Positions 1 through 9,366 of a DNA stretch of 64,000 nt are shown here, one piece after another. Made by a program: the position numbers and the translations under genes. Position 1 is the first letter of the stretch; every line of letters begins with the position of its first letter. This stretch comes from a virus. The stretch spans positions 23,313-87,312 of IMG/VR virus record IMGVR_UViG_3300036668_000173; one strand, written 5' to 3'. The notes beneath the pieces are model-generated. The model was not told where the DNA came from. It saw nothing but the letters and a program-made list of their open reading frames with translations, and searched no databases.

Positions 1-2
1 AC

Positions 3-1322
3 ACTGGTCTTTTTAAGTACCTCGAAGAGTTTGCTTACGCCAAGGGTAGAGACTACAAAATAGAGCTTGAGCACGACTCATATTATGGTTACCCAAATTC
101 TTGTGAAACCGAAATTGATATGGACTTTATTAATGGTCTTATCATTACATCAAACGGTGAAAAGATAGTTCCTAGAGACTATCAGTTACAAGCCGTACAG
201 CACGGTTTAATGAACCGCCAAGGGGTTCTTGTTTCACCTACAGGTTCGGGTAAGTCTCTCATCATTTACCTATTGATTCGTCATTACCTAAAGACTCACA
301 ATAAAAAGATTTTGATTGTCGTACCCTCTACCTCTTTGGTTCAACAGATGTATGGAGACTTTAAAGATTATTCATCATTGGATGAGTCTTTTGATGCCGA
401 CGAATCGTGTCACCTGATTTACGCTGGAAAAGAAAAACATAAAATAGATAAAAATATTGTCATCACTACATGGCAATCAATCTACCAGATGCAACCAAAA
501 TGGTTTTTACAGTTTGGTGCAGTGTTTGGGGACGAGTGCCACCTTTTCAAAGCTAAGTCACTAATCACTATTTTGACTAATCTAAAAGATGCCTCATATC
601 GATTTGGTACTACGGGTACGCTTTCTGGGGCGCTCACACATCAATTGGTTCTTGAAGGAATCTTTGGCCCTGCTCACTATGTCACGACAACAAAAAATTT
701 GATGGATTCAGGAGATCTTGCAAGCCTAAAAATTAATATTTTGTTACTCAAGTATGAACCAAAACATTGCATAGATATGAAGAAGGCAAAATATCAATCA
801 GAGATCAATTTCATCGTACAACACGAGCCCCGTAATAGGTTCATAACAAACCTTGCCCTAGACCTAGATGGGAATACATTAGTACTATTTCAGTATGTCG
901 AAAAACAGGGTAAGCCCTTGTTTAAACTTATATCGGAAAAGGCACATGAAAGAAGAAAAGTGTTTTATGTATCAGGCGAGACCCCTGTGGATGATAGAGA
1001 GGCGGTTAGGGGTATTGTTGAACAGGAGAAGAATTCTATTATCGTTGCATCATCGGGTGTGTTCTCGGCAGGTGTAAACATTAGGAATGTACACAACATT
1101 ATTTTTGCATCACCTTCAAAATCTCAAATCAAAGTTCTTCAATCTATTGGGCGTGGACTTCGAAAGTCAGACAACGGAAAAGAAACAGTACTATATGATA
1201 TAGCCGACGACCTACACCACTTATCCTACAAGAACCACACACTGAAACACTCTGGAGAAAGAATCAAAATATACTCTCGAGAAAAGTTTATATATAAGAT
1301 ATATGAGATAGAACTTAAATAG
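3..1322 (+). CDS. uvsW: UvsW-like DNA/RNA helicase, 5' end cut by window edge
   Basis: Superfamily 2 helicase that in T4 unwinds R-loops and remodels stalled forks and recombination intermediates. The frame stays open to the left edge, so the internal ATG at 120 is not the true start; the upstream codons match the small N-terminal domain of UvsW. Visible motifs: Walker A SPTGSGKS, DECH box (GDECHLF), motif III-like GTTGTL, motif VI QSIGRGLRK. Residues near the C terminus resemble the T4 protein (DIADDLHHL, LKHSGERIKIY). It precedes the gp55 and gp47/46 genes, the usual core neighbourhood. Identity is secure; the start lies outside the window. Confidence 0.95.
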   Translation, partial: TGLFKYLEEFAYAKGRDYKIELEHDSYYGYPNSCETEIDMDFINGLIITSNGEKIVPRDYQLQAVQHGLMNRQGVLVSPTGSGKSLIIYLLIRHYLKTHNKKILIVVPSTSLVQQMYGDFKDYSSLDESFDADESCHLIYAGKEKHKIDKNIVITTWQSIYQMQPKWFLQFGAVFGDECHLFKAKSLITILTNLKDASYRFGTTGTLSGALTHQLVLEGIFGPAHYVTTTKNLMDSGDLASLKINILLLKYEPKHCIDMKKAKYQSEINFIVQHEPRNRFITNLALDLDGNTLVLFQYVEKQGKPLFKLISEKAHERRKVFYVSGETPVDDREAVRGIVEQEKNSIIVASSGVFSAGVNIRNVHNIIFASPSKSQIKVLQSIGRGLRKSDNGKETVLYDIADDLHHLSYKNHTLKHSGERIKIYSREKFIYKIYEIELK

Positions 1323-1331
1323 GATATAAAA

Positions 1332-1733
1332 ATGGATGAATTAGATGATGTAGACATTAGACAATTTAAATTGTCTTCTGGAGATGAAATTGTTGGAATG
1401 GTAAAAGCAGATGACCCAACATCAGTTACGGTCATGCAACCCTTAAAGTTAAACTCTTCAAATGATGAAGATTTTACTTCGTATTCTTTTGTAGAATGGA
1501 TACCCCTTAGCAAAGAACCTATCTGTGCTATTTCAAAGCTACACATCATAACTTTTGTAGAGTGCAACAACTTTATAAAAGAAAAGTATGTACGTATGTT
1601 CACTGATGAAAATGGTCGCACTTCTGTAGAAGACTTTATTGATCTTGATGCTAAGTGCAGTGACTCTGACTTTGATGATGAATATGACTTTGACTCTATC
1701 GAACCACCCACTAGCAAAGCTAAGTTACATTAA
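1332..1733 (+). CDS. Sm-like small acidic phage protein
   Basis: 133-residue protein of unknown role. Its N-terminal part (FKLSSGDEIVGMV, then a two-strand pattern and VEWIPLS) resembles the Sm-like fold of the protein at 17351-17644 (LNSGEELIASI, VLIPT), so the two may be distant paralogues. The C-terminal third is very acidic (SDSDFDDEYDFDS). Start ATG follows AGGATATAAAA, 9 bp after UvsW. The similarity is read by eye; RNA binding is only a guess from fold. Confidence 0.7.
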   Translation: MDELDDVDIRQFKLSSGDEIVGMVKADDPTSVTVMQPLKLNSSNDEDFTSYSFVEWIPLSKEPICAISKLHIITFVECNNFIKEKYVRMFTDENGRTSVEDFIDLDAKCSDSDFDDEYDFDSIEPPTSKAKLH

Positions 1734-1738
1734 CTTGT

Positions 1739-1782
1739 GTCCTATACTCTACCCCCGGCCACCGTAGATAGAGTTTATAGTA
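1739..1782 (-). repeat. 44-bp dispersed element, copy 1 (inverted)
   Basis: Perfect reverse complement of 42742-42785. Read on the minus strand it starts TACTATAAACTCTATC, contains the GC-rich core GGTGGCCGGGGG, and ends GTATAGGAC. The core is flanked by CTCTA and TAGAG, which can pair as a hairpin. The -10 of a minus-strand promoter lies inside the element. It sits 5 bp after a stop codon. Confidence 0.95.
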
Positions 1783-1800
1783 AAAATGAGGAGTTGTCAA
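1774..1800 (-). promoter_or_regulatory. Leftward sigma70-like promoter fused to the 44-bp element
   Basis: On the minus strand TTGACA (1800-1795), 15 nt, TATAAA (1779-1774). The copy at 42724-42750 has the same hexamers and the same 15-nt spacing, although the spacer sequence differs. Transcription would run into the 44-bp hairpin and then antisense to the gene at 1332-1733 and UvsW. It is the only minus-strand promoter noticed here. A 15-nt spacer is short for sigma70. Confidence 0.6.
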
Positions 1801-1844
1801 TACTTATTTTAAATTTATTTGATATTTTAAAATTATCATATTTG

Positions 1845-1853
1845 TGTTATAAT
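1845..1853 (+). promoter_or_regulatory. Extended -10 early promoter before gp55
   Basis: TGTTATAAT, an extended -10 (TGnTATAAT), in a very AT-rich gap 33 bp before the gp55 start. No good -35 is visible. Confidence 0.55.
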
Positions 1854-1885
1854 TATGCAACATTTGAGGGGAAGAAAAATTTTAT

Positions 1886-2503
1886 ATGTCACACGAAGAA
1901 AAAACAAAAACAGAGTTAACTAAGGCAAAGGATAGCCCAAATTACGTCAACAATAAAGAGTTTGTTAGCGCAGTGGTGGAATATGTCGCCAAAGTCAATC
2001 AGGCAAAGAAAGACGAAAAGCCTATACCAATCGTTCCAGATTACCTAGCAATATGCTTTTTAAAGATCTCTGAGGGGCTATCCCACAAGCATAACTTCAT
2101 CAGGTATACCTATAGAGAAGAAATGGTAATGGATGGTGTAGAGACGTGTCTGAAGGGTATTACGATGTACGACATCAATGCTAAGACTCGAACAGGTTCG
2201 CCTAATGCCTTTGGCTATTTTACCCAGATTTGCTTCTGGTCGTTCCTTCGAAGAATCGCAAAAGAGAAGAAGCAACAAGACATCAAAATGAAGTTCATGT
2301 CCGAGTGTTTTATCGAAGACTTAGTTCAATTTGACGATCTGGACGATTTTGACTACAATGCCAACAAACCATTTTTAGATCACCTCTTAGAGCGCATTAA
2401 TCAAGTAAAAAATCATGACACTCAAATTAAAGAGTTTGGTAAAAAAATAAAAAAGAGTAAAAAGGAGATACCTCTTTCGATCCTTCAATTGTTTATGGAA
2501 TAA
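1886..2503 (+). CDS. 55: Late-transcription sigma factor gp55
   Basis: 205 residues (T4 gp55: 185). It replaces sigma70 on host RNA polymerase and reads TATAAATA late promoters, helped by the sliding clamp. Family features: NYVNNKEF near the start (T4 YNYVNNKEL), ISEGLSHKHNFIRYTYREEM (T4 IAEGLSKRFNFSGYT), DGVETCLKG, and NAFGYFTQICFWSFLRRI with KEKK, which match the T4 sigma-2-like region. The C terminus (LQLFME) is hydrophobic-acidic, as expected for a clamp-binding tail. The GAGGGG ribosome site is unusually far from the ATG (about 14 nt). Several TATAAATA sites in this window are its predicted targets. Confidence 0.92.
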   Translation: MSHEEKTKTELTKAKDSPNYVNNKEFVSAVVEYVAKVNQAKKDEKPIPIVPDYLAICFLKISEGLSHKHNFIRYTYREEMVMDGVETCLKGITMYDINAKTRTGSPNAFGYFTQICFWSFLRRIAKEKKQQDIKMKFMSECFIEDLVQFDDLDDFDYNANKPFLDHLLERINQVKNHDTQIKEFGKKIKKSKKEIPLSILQLFME

Positions 2504-2510
2504 TTATATT

Positions 2511-3578
2511 ATGAAAATAGCGATTCTCAACGACACCCATTGTGGTGTTCGTAAGTCTGCAGATACGTTTATTAAATATCAGGAAAGGTTCTACACCGAG
2601 ATCTTTTTTCCTTATTTAAAAAAATACAGGATCAAACATATCTTGCATCTTGGTGATTACTATGACGATAGAAAGTCTTTAAACATCAAAGCGACCCGAG
2701 AGAATCGCAAACATTTTCTGGACGTGTTGATAAAAGACAAAATCAAGATGGATGTCATTTTGGGTAATCATGACGTTTTTTACAAGAACACTAACGCAGT
2801 GAATTCTATTACTGAACTATTAAACTTTTATCCTGATAACATTAGAATCATTGAAGAGCCTACGGTAGTGGAATATGAATCTCTAAAGATGGCTCTTATA
2901 CCGTGGATAAACAATCAAAACTATCATGAGACTCTAAAATTCATTGACTCGTGTGGCACAGATTGGATGGCAGGACATTTTGAGTTTAGTGGCTTTGAAA
3001 TGTCAAAGGGAAACATGAACCATCATGGTATGGAAGTGACCCCGTCATTTTCTAGATTTGAGTCCATTCTTTCTGGGCACTTTCATACTAAGTCTTCGAA
3101 GGGGAACATTCACTACCTCGGTGCTCAAATGGAATTTACTCAGATCGATTGTAATGATCAAAAATACTTTCACATCTTAGACACCGAGACCCGAGAGTTG
3201 GAGGCTATAAAAAATCCTTTGACCATATTTCAAACCATCATGTATGATGATACAAAGATGAACTACTTAAAAGAGTTTTACGTTTCTACGGTAAAGCAAA
3301 AGTTTGTCAGATTGATTGTAGTCAATAAAACTGATCAATCTAAGCTAGACGCTTTTGTGACAAAACTTCAAGAGTCAGAGCTATACGAATTGAAGATCGA
3401 CGAAACCTTTAATGAGTTCCGTGGGGAGAACGTGAGTGATGAAAATATTATAATTGAAGATACGGGTACTCTATTAGACACCTATGTCGATTCGGTAGAA
3501 ACTGATCTTGATAAAGAGAAAATTAAAACTGTGATGCGAGAATTGTATGCACAAGCCTGTAATGAGGAATTGACGTGA
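2511..3578 (+). CDS. 47: Recombination nuclease subunit gp47 (SbcD/Mre11-like)
   Basis: 355 residues, close to T4 gp47 (339). Metallophosphoesterase nuclease that pairs with gp46 to resect DNA ends for recombination-dependent replication. Motifs in order: LNDTHCG (metal Asp/His), LHLGDYYDDRK, ILGNHD, AGHFEFSG and SGHFHTKS. The stop overlaps the gp46 start by 4 nt, so the subunits are translationally coupled. Confidence 0.95.
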   Translation: MKIAILNDTHCGVRKSADTFIKYQERFYTEIFFPYLKKYRIKHILHLGDYYDDRKSLNIKATRENRKHFLDVLIKDKIKMDVILGNHDVFYKNTNAVNSITELLNFYPDNIRIIEEPTVVEYESLKMALIPWINNQNYHETLKFIDSCGTDWMAGHFEFSGFEMSKGNMNHHGMEVTPSFSRFESILSGHFHTKSSKGNIHYLGAQMEFTQIDCNDQKYFHILDTETRELEAIKNPLTIFQTIMYDDTKMNYLKEFYVSTVKQKFVRLIVVNKTDQSKLDAFVTKLQESELYELKIDETFNEFRGENVSDENIIIEDTGTLLDTYVDSVETDLDKEKIKTVMRELYAQACNEELT

Positions 3579-5293
3579 TCATATTTAAGAAAATATCATG
3601 GATGAACTTTCTGTCTACAGGAAACAATCCTACAGAGATACAACTAGATCGTTCACCTACCACACTGATCGTAGGAAAAAATGGTACTGGTAAATCTACA
3701 CTATTAGACGCCCTCTCATTTGTTTTGTTTGGTAAGGCACACCGAAACGTCAATAAGAATCAATTGATTAACTCAATCAATGGTAAGGGTGCGCTCGTCA
3801 CAATAGATTTTACGATTGGCAACCAAGACTTTAAAATTGTCCGTGGAATTAAGCCAAACATTTTTGAGATCTACAGAAACGATAGTTTAGTCGATCAGAC
3901 TTCACAATCTAGAGACTACCAGAAACACCTAGAGCAAAATATTCTTAAATTAAATCACAAGTCCTTTCATCAGATCGTGGTCTTAGGCTCCTCTTCGTTT
4001 GTTCCCTTTATGCAGTTGCCCTTGGCGTCGAGACGTGAAATCATTGAAGACCTTTTGGACATTCAAATATTTTCTAAGATGAATGCAATCCTTAAAGAAA
4101 AAATGAGCATAGTGAAATCAGAGATTGTTGACATCAACCATACAATCTCTTTGGTAAAAGAGAAAATTGATATGCAGAAAAAGTATATCACCGACATAAC
4201 ACAAATGACTTCTGATCAGGTAGAGGTCAAGAAGAAAAAGATAACTGAGATCTCAGAAGAAATCGAAGAATTAAATATAGACATTAAAACCTACAAGGAA
4301 TCTTTGAGTGGTGAGGACTCGTCCTTATCAGAAAAGGTTAAGGATCTTGTTGGAACTAAAATTAAGTTGATTGGGTATGAAGGACAGTTTAAGCAACAGA
4401 TCAATAAGTTAGTAGCCGACACTAAATTCTATGAGACTAACGATAACTGTCCTACGTGCACTCAAGCAATTTCATTGGAGATTAAATCTGAGCAGTTGGA
4501 GAGCGCAAAATCAAATGCAAAAGAGTTGGCTTCGGCAATTGAAAAGAGTAAAGAAAAGACCATTAAGTTAGACGAACAAATCGCACGATTAAATGAACAA
4601 CTAGATATTTCAAAAAAGACACGCTCTGAGATATCTTTTACTCAGTCTACTATCACTAGACTTCAAAAACAGATTACAGATCTAAACACTGAAATCACTG
4701 AAATGACTGGCTCGACAAATGATTTGAGTAAGGCACGAAGCGACTACGACGATCTTATAGAAGAGAGTGGCGTTTTGGTTGACAGAAAGTCTTCGGTGAC
4801 CGATACGAAAAGCTATTATGAATTGTCTCAAGAAATGTTAAAGGATACAGGGATCAAAACTAAGATCATTAAGGAGTATATTCCTGTCATGAATCAGTTG
4901 ATAAATAGTTACTTGGGTATCCTTGACTTTTTTGTTTCGTTCAATCTTGACGAGAACTTTAATGAAGTGATCAGATCTAGGCATCGTGACGACTTCAATT
5001 ATGCTTCGTTCTCTGAAGGTGAAAAGCAAAGAATTAATTTGGCTTTGTTGTTCACATGGCGACAGGTGGCACGAATGAAAAATTCAACGTCAACTAATTT
5101 GCTTTTGTTAGACGAAGTATTTGATGCTTCGATTGACGAGGCTGGCGTCGAGAATCTTATGAAAATTTTAGACACTTTGGACTCTGACACAAACGTCTTT
5201 GTTATCTCACACAAGGGTGAAATATTAGACGATAAGTTTAGATCAAAGATAGAATTTGTGAAGCACCACAACTTTTCTGAAATGGTGGTATAA
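3575..5293 (+). CDS. 46: Recombination ATPase subunit gp46 (SbcC/Rad50-like)
   Basis: 572 residues (T4: 560). SMC-type ATPase. Walker A VGKNGTGKST near residue 33, long coiled coil interrupted by a CPTC zinc hook (NCPTCTQAI, about residue 295), ABC signature SFSEGEKQR, Walker B LLLLDEVFDAS. Start is GTG at 3575, inside the gp47 stop (GTGA), after a GAGGAA ribosome site. Forms the end-processing complex with gp47. Confidence 0.95.
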   Translation: MIIFKKISWMNFLSTGNNPTEIQLDRSPTTLIVGKNGTGKSTLLDALSFVLFGKAHRNVNKNQLINSINGKGALVTIDFTIGNQDFKIVRGIKPNIFEIYRNDSLVDQTSQSRDYQKHLEQNILKLNHKSFHQIVVLGSSSFVPFMQLPLASRREIIEDLLDIQIFSKMNAILKEKMSIVKSEIVDINHTISLVKEKIDMQKKYITDITQMTSDQVEVKKKKITEISEEIEELNIDIKTYKESLSGEDSSLSEKVKDLVGTKIKLIGYEGQFKQQINKLVADTKFYETNDNCPTCTQAISLEIKSEQLESAKSNAKELASAIEKSKEKTIKLDEQIARLNEQLDISKKTRSEISFTQSTITRLQKQITDLNTEITEMTGSTNDLSKARSDYDDLIEESGVLVDRKSSVTDTKSYYELSQEMLKDTGIKTKIIKEYIPVMNQLINSYLGILDFFVSFNLDENFNEVIRSRHRDDFNYASFSEGEKQRINLALLFTWRQVARMKNSTSTNLLLLDEVFDASIDEAGVENLMKILDTLDSDTNVFVISHKGEILDDKFRSKIEFVKHHNFSEMVV

Positions 5294-5319
5294 TTTTCAG
5301 AATTAAAAGGCGTACATAA

Positions 5320-7392
5320 ATGAAATCAAAATCTTTACTGGCTAAACTCCTATCCAAAGAAAATATAATTGTTCATCAAGGAAACTATGAAACCGCATTC
5401 TTTGATCTAGAACAAAGAATTCTAGGCTTGCCCCTATGGGAAGAGTTTACGAGCGACACGACAGATCTTCTTATTGGTCATGAGGTGGGTCACGCCCTTC
5501 ATACACCAATAGAAGGTCTTCATTCTTTCTTAGACGCAGAAAACAAGATCCCTAAGTCCTTTATGAATATCATCGAAGATATTCGAATCGAGAAGCTCAT
5601 ACAACGAGATTACATAGGATTGGTTCCGTGCTTTAAGCGTGGGTACAAGGCTCTACACGAAAGAGACTTTTTTAAGATTGCCGATAAAGACGTACAAAAA
5701 ATGTCTTTTATGAATCGTCTAAATCTTAAATCTAAATTAAGGGATGATATAGTAGTAGAGTTTTCTGAAGAAGAGCAACCTTACTTAAAAATGGCAATGG
5801 CAGTAGAAACGTGGGACGACGTGGTACGCGCATGCGAAGGTATTTATAATTACCTTAAGTCAAAGCAAGATGAAAATGAACGTCCAGAATCACCTAAAAC
5901 TAAAGGTGAAGAATTAGACTCTAAACCATTTAATGATACCCAAGAGTCTACTAGTGGAGAATATACGCTAGGCAATGATCAGTGCGACGACCTAGAATCA
6001 GACGGTTCATCTGGAACGGAGCTAGAAGAAGAGATAGGCTCAGACGACGAACTAGAAGACGAGATGGATACCTCAACAGACGAAAACTTTCGAGAAAGTG
6101 AAAGGGAGATGTCTGTCAAATCGCCCAATGATAATATTCCATTAGTGATTCATTCGCCCACAGATAAACAAGTTGATGAAATCATAGTTCGAAACGAAGC
6201 CGTAATTGCACAACGAAATTCTATTTTAAAAGAGTTGATTGAAAATAAAGAGTTCTCAGAGTACAGAACCTTTTTAGACGAAACTAATAAGATTGTTAAG
6301 GTTATGGTTCGAGAATTTGAAATGCGAAAATGTGCATACCAACACTCGAGAGCAAAGACTTCTAAAAGTGGTACATTAAATTTAAAGAAACTTCATGAGT
6401 ATAAATTTTCAGAAGACATCTTTAATTCTATTACCACATTAGCCAACGTCAAGAGTCATGGCATGATAATGTTGATGGATCGTTCGTATTCTATGCATGA
6501 AATTTTGCACGAAGTGGCAAGACAAACTATAACCTTGGCCATGTTTTGTAGAAAGGCGAATATCCCATTCGAGGTGTATACTTTTGCGTCTTTTGGTCGT
6601 TCGGCTATTCCAGAGCCGACCATTATTCCTTATCACCTTGATGTAAAAAATGTAGGAATAGTCGAAGTATTGTCGTCAAGATTTAACAAAAAAGAATTTG
6701 AGCTCGCCTGTAAAAGTCTTTTTCTTGTTACTAATGGCAATACAAAATTTGAAAAGTCAGATTTAGATTCTATGGGAGGTACTCCGTTAAACGAAGCGTT
6801 GTTGGCAGTTCCAAAAATTATTAAAGATTTTAAGAAAAAGTATAACACCCAAAAGTTGTCGTTCACTTTGCTAAGTGACGGAGAAGGATCTACATTTAAT
6901 TATTATGACAACCAAAAGGAATCGAAACATTTAGCGTCTGGCTTTTATAAAAATGACACGTATTTAAATTTTGATTCTGGAAATAAGCTAATTAAAATTG
7001 ATCCATCTAATAACTATAGTCAGTTCAAGTATCAAATTGTCAAAATAATTAAGGATATGGGAGTCAATACCATATGTTATTATTTGTCACAAGATTCAGT
7101 GGATTACTCGTCAAAGATAGGAGAGATAAACGATTCTTATGCTAGTAAAATATTCGATGACGCCAAAAAAATGATGGAATCTCAAAAATTTGTATCATAT
7201 GAAAATCTTAAGGGGTTTAATAAATTTTTTATACTTAAGTCGAGCATGAATATATTAGATACAAATGTTGGCGATTTTGATGTGTTGAAGGGATATTCGA
7301 CTAAGGGGATCAGCAACGCATTTAAAAAATATTCATCTAAGGTCAAATTGAATCGTCTTTTTGCTGTACAATACGTGAAAACAATTTCTTAA
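5320..7392 (+). CDS. CobT-like protein: HExxH-type N domain plus VWA domain
   Basis: 690 residues, of the kind annotated as CobT or peptidase beside CobS in aquatic T4-like phages. The N-terminal part carries HEVGHALH (about residues 53-60), a zincin-type HExxH. A long acidic low-complexity linker follows (about 190-270). A VWA domain with MIDAS motif DRSYS (MLMDRSYSM, about residue 389) and a later GGTP threonine makes up the C-terminal half. VWA proteins work with MoxR/CobS-type AAA ATPases, and such an ATPase is the next gene. No CobN is present, so cobalt insertion is doubtful; a chelatase-like or remodelling role on an unknown target is more plausible. Confidence 0.85.
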   Translation: MKSKSLLAKLLSKENIIVHQGNYETAFFDLEQRILGLPLWEEFTSDTTDLLIGHEVGHALHTPIEGLHSFLDAENKIPKSFMNIIEDIRIEKLIQRDYIGLVPCFKRGYKALHERDFFKIADKDVQKMSFMNRLNLKSKLRDDIVVEFSEEEQPYLKMAMAVETWDDVVRACEGIYNYLKSKQDENERPESPKTKGEELDSKPFNDTQESTSGEYTLGNDQCDDLESDGSSGTELEEEIGSDDELEDEMDTSTDENFRESEREMSVKSPNDNIPLVIHSPTDKQVDEIIVRNEAVIAQRNSILKELIENKEFSEYRTFLDETNKIVKVMVREFEMRKCAYQHSRAKTSKSGTLNLKKLHEYKFSEDIFNSITTLANVKSHGMIMLMDRSYSMHEILHEVARQTITLAMFCRKANIPFEVYTFASFGRSAIPEPTIIPYHLDVKNVGIVEVLSSRFNKKEFELACKSLFLVTNGNTKFEKSDLDSMGGTPLNEALLAVPKIIKDFKKKYNTQKLSFTLLSDGEGSTFNYYDNQKESKHLASGFYKNDTYLNFDSGNKLIKIDPSNNYSQFKYQIVKIIKDMGVNTICYYLSQDSVDYSSKIGEINDSYASKIFDDAKKMMESQKFVSYENLKGFNKFFILKSSMNILDTNVGDFDVLKGYSTKGISNAFKKYSSKVKLNRLFAVQYVKTIS

Positions 7393-7412
7393 TTTTTAGA
7401 GTAAACTACATC

Positions 7413-8321
7413 ATGAATTTAAATGAAGCTATCGCCACACCATATGTACCGATCAAAGATCCTTGTTTTATAAAATGGGGTCATTGTTTAGACGTCGAAA
7501 AAATTATCAAGTCCACATTGTTTTATCCGACCTTCATTACAGGACATTCGGGCAATGGTAAGACCATAATGGTCGAACAAAGTTGTGCTAACCTAGGTCG
7601 AGAATATATACGTATACAGGTCAGTCCAGAAACCGATGAAGACGATTTGATTGGTGGCTTTAGATTGATTGACGGTAATACCGTTTTCGTAAAGGGTCCA
7701 GTTGTCAATGCAATGGAGTTGGGCGCAATACTTTTGATTGATGAAATCGATCGTGGGTCAAATAAAATAATGTGCCTTCAAGGAATACTCGAAGGTAAGG
7801 GTGTTCTGATAAAAAAGACGGGAGAGTTGGTACATCCAAAAAAAGGGTTTAACATTATTGCCACGGCTAACACAAAAGGTCAGGGTTCTGATGATGGTAA
7901 GTTCATATCGGCAATCATCATGGACGAAGCATTCTTAGAACGCTTTGTGATAACATTTGAGCAACCATATCCTTCTATGGCAATAGAGAAGAAAATTCTA
8001 TTAACTCATATGGAAAAATATGGGGTGAAGGACGTTGCATTTTCGGAATCCCTAACACATTGGGCAGATACCATAAGAAAGACATTTGCAGACGGTGGAG
8101 TTGACGACATTATTACGACTAGACGCCTTTGCCATATCATACAAACCTATTCTCTTTTCGATGACCGCAATAAGGCAATTAAGCTGTGCGTGAATCGATT
8201 CGAAAGTGACGTAAAAGATGCATTCTTAGATCTTTATAAAAAGATAGATGACTCCATCAAACCTACCCAAACCAATAACACTATAGGAGATGAAATAGAT
8301 GCGCTTTTATCAGGAAGCTAA
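7413..8321 (+). CDS. CobS-like MoxR-type AAA+ ATPase
   Basis: 302 residues. Walker A GHSGNGKT (about residue 44), Walker B LLIDEID (about 109), sensor-like IATANT, Arg-rich ERFVITF. This is the CobS/MoxR ATPase layout. It lies 20 bp after the CobT-like gene, its expected partner. It overlaps the next gene by 23 bp. Confidence 0.88.
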   Translation: MNLNEAIATPYVPIKDPCFIKWGHCLDVEKIIKSTLFYPTFITGHSGNGKTIMVEQSCANLGREYIRIQVSPETDEDDLIGGFRLIDGNTVFVKGPVVNAMELGAILLIDEIDRGSNKIMCLQGILEGKGVLIKKTGELVHPKKGFNIIATANTKGQGSDDGKFISAIIMDEAFLERFVITFEQPYPSMAIEKKILLTHMEKYGVKDVAFSESLTHWADTIRKTFADGGVDDIITTRRLCHIIQTYSLFDDRNKAIKLCVNRFESDVKDAFLDLYKKIDDSIKPTQTNNTIGDEIDALLSGS

Positions 8322-8646
8322 AGAGCAACCTACTGAAGAGGTGCTTGGTGTAAAGCATGACCAAGATAAGCCAGACTACACCCTTGTTCCTTACAAGGCT
8401 TTAGATGAAGTCGTAAAGGTATTGACCTATGGATCAAAGAAGTATTCAAGAGATAACTGGAGGCATGTCGACCCTAAACGATATGAAGCCGCGATGATGC
8501 GACATTTTTCAAAGTACATGCAAGGAGAGCCTATAGACCCTGAGACTGGATACCATCATATTGCACACATGGCATGTTCGGTATTATTTTTATTAGAAAA
8601 TGAATTGAAAAAAGATGCACAAGAACCAAAAAGTGGTGTATACTAG
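8299..8646 (+). CDS. dATP/dGTP diphosphohydrolase-like protein (DUF5664 type)
   Basis: 115 residues, all-alpha. Matches the phage family with pattern KHDQDKPDY, VLTYGSKKYSRDNW, RYEAAMMRHF and the metal-type HHIAHMACSVLFLL. Related proteins hydrolyse dATP/dGTP or, in dZ-genome phages, dGTP. No PurZ-like gene is in this window, so base replacement is not supported here. GGAG precedes the ATG, which lies inside the CobS-like gene. Confidence 0.75.
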   Translation: MRFYQEAKEQPTEEVLGVKHDQDKPDYTLVPYKALDEVVKVLTYGSKKYSRDNWRHVDPKRYEAAMMRHFSKYMQGEPIDPETGYHHIAHMACSVLFLLENELKKDAQEPKSGVY

Positions 8647-8681
8647 TACACTTTATTTAAAAATGTGAAGGATATAATATT

Positions 8682-9362
8682 ATGAAGCTTTCCCCAAAAA
8701 CAGTAAACCTATTAAAAAACTTTGCTTCGATCCAACCTAACATGTTATTTGTTAAGGGTAACAGCCAACAGACGATGGCAGAGCTTGGCAACATCGTGTG
8801 TGAAGCCGAGATTGAAGAAGACTTTTCTCAAGAATTTGGCATTTCGGATTTATCAGAATTCCTGTCGGTGTTCGGTATGTTTCAGTCGCCCGAGTTGTCG
8901 TTTGATGATTCCATGACTTCTGTAAATTTTAAGGAAGGAAATCGATCAGTAAAATATTTTGTGTCTGATCCTAGTATCATTACTTCACCCAAAAAGAAGG
9001 TAAAAATTCCAGACGTGGCACTGAGCTTCACCCTCACGGCAGAAGACTTATTGACTTTAAGGAAAGCGTCCTCTGCACTAAAAGTGGAGCACATGGTAAT
9101 CACTAAAGCGACCGATAGCACAATTTCGGTAAAAATGACAGACATCGATGACGTCACATCAAATGCTTTTAATCTTGAGCTTTCAAGTGATAAAATGCCC
9201 GAAGAAGATTTTAAATTTATATATAGAATCTCTAACCTTAAAGTACTTTCGGGTGACTATGTAGTAGAAATCTCATCTAAGAGAGTAACAAAATTAACAG
9301 ATAGCACACAAAACCTTGTGTACTTTATTTCATTAGAAATTGAATCAACCTACGGAGAGTAA
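8682..9362 (+). CDS. 45: DNA polymerase sliding clamp gp45
   Basis: 226 residues (T4: 228). Trimeric clamp for gp43 and activator of gp55-dependent late transcription. N terminus MKLSPKTVNLLKNFASI closely follows T4 MKLSKDTTALLKNFATI. Ribosome site AAGGAT. Lies upstream of the clamp-loader gene gp44, as in T4. Confidence 0.93.
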   Translation: MKLSPKTVNLLKNFASIQPNMLFVKGNSQQTMAELGNIVCEAEIEEDFSQEFGISDLSEFLSVFGMFQSPELSFDDSMTSVNFKEGNRSVKYFVSDPSIITSPKKKVKIPDVALSFTLTAEDLLTLRKASSALKVEHMVITKATDSTISVKMTDIDDVTSNAFNLELSSDKMPEEDFKFIYRISNLKVLSGDYVVEISSKRVTKLTDSTQNLVYFISLEIESTYGE

Positions 9363-9366
9363 AACT

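Noticed and set aside
1226-1717. 163-codon minus-strand open frame opposite the 1332-1733 gene
   Set aside because: It overlaps real plus-strand genes, has low-complexity Ser-rich content and no ribosome site. All other genes here are on the plus strand.
1737-1919. 60-codon plus frame across the 44-bp element
   Set aside because: It covers the repeat, the promoter and the gp55 start; no ribosome site and no protein-like pattern.
8299-8646. dZ (2-aminoadenine) genome signature from the dATP/dGTP hydrolase-like gene
   Set aside because: No PurZ-like gene and no DpoZ-type polymerase are present; the polymerase is an ordinary gp43.
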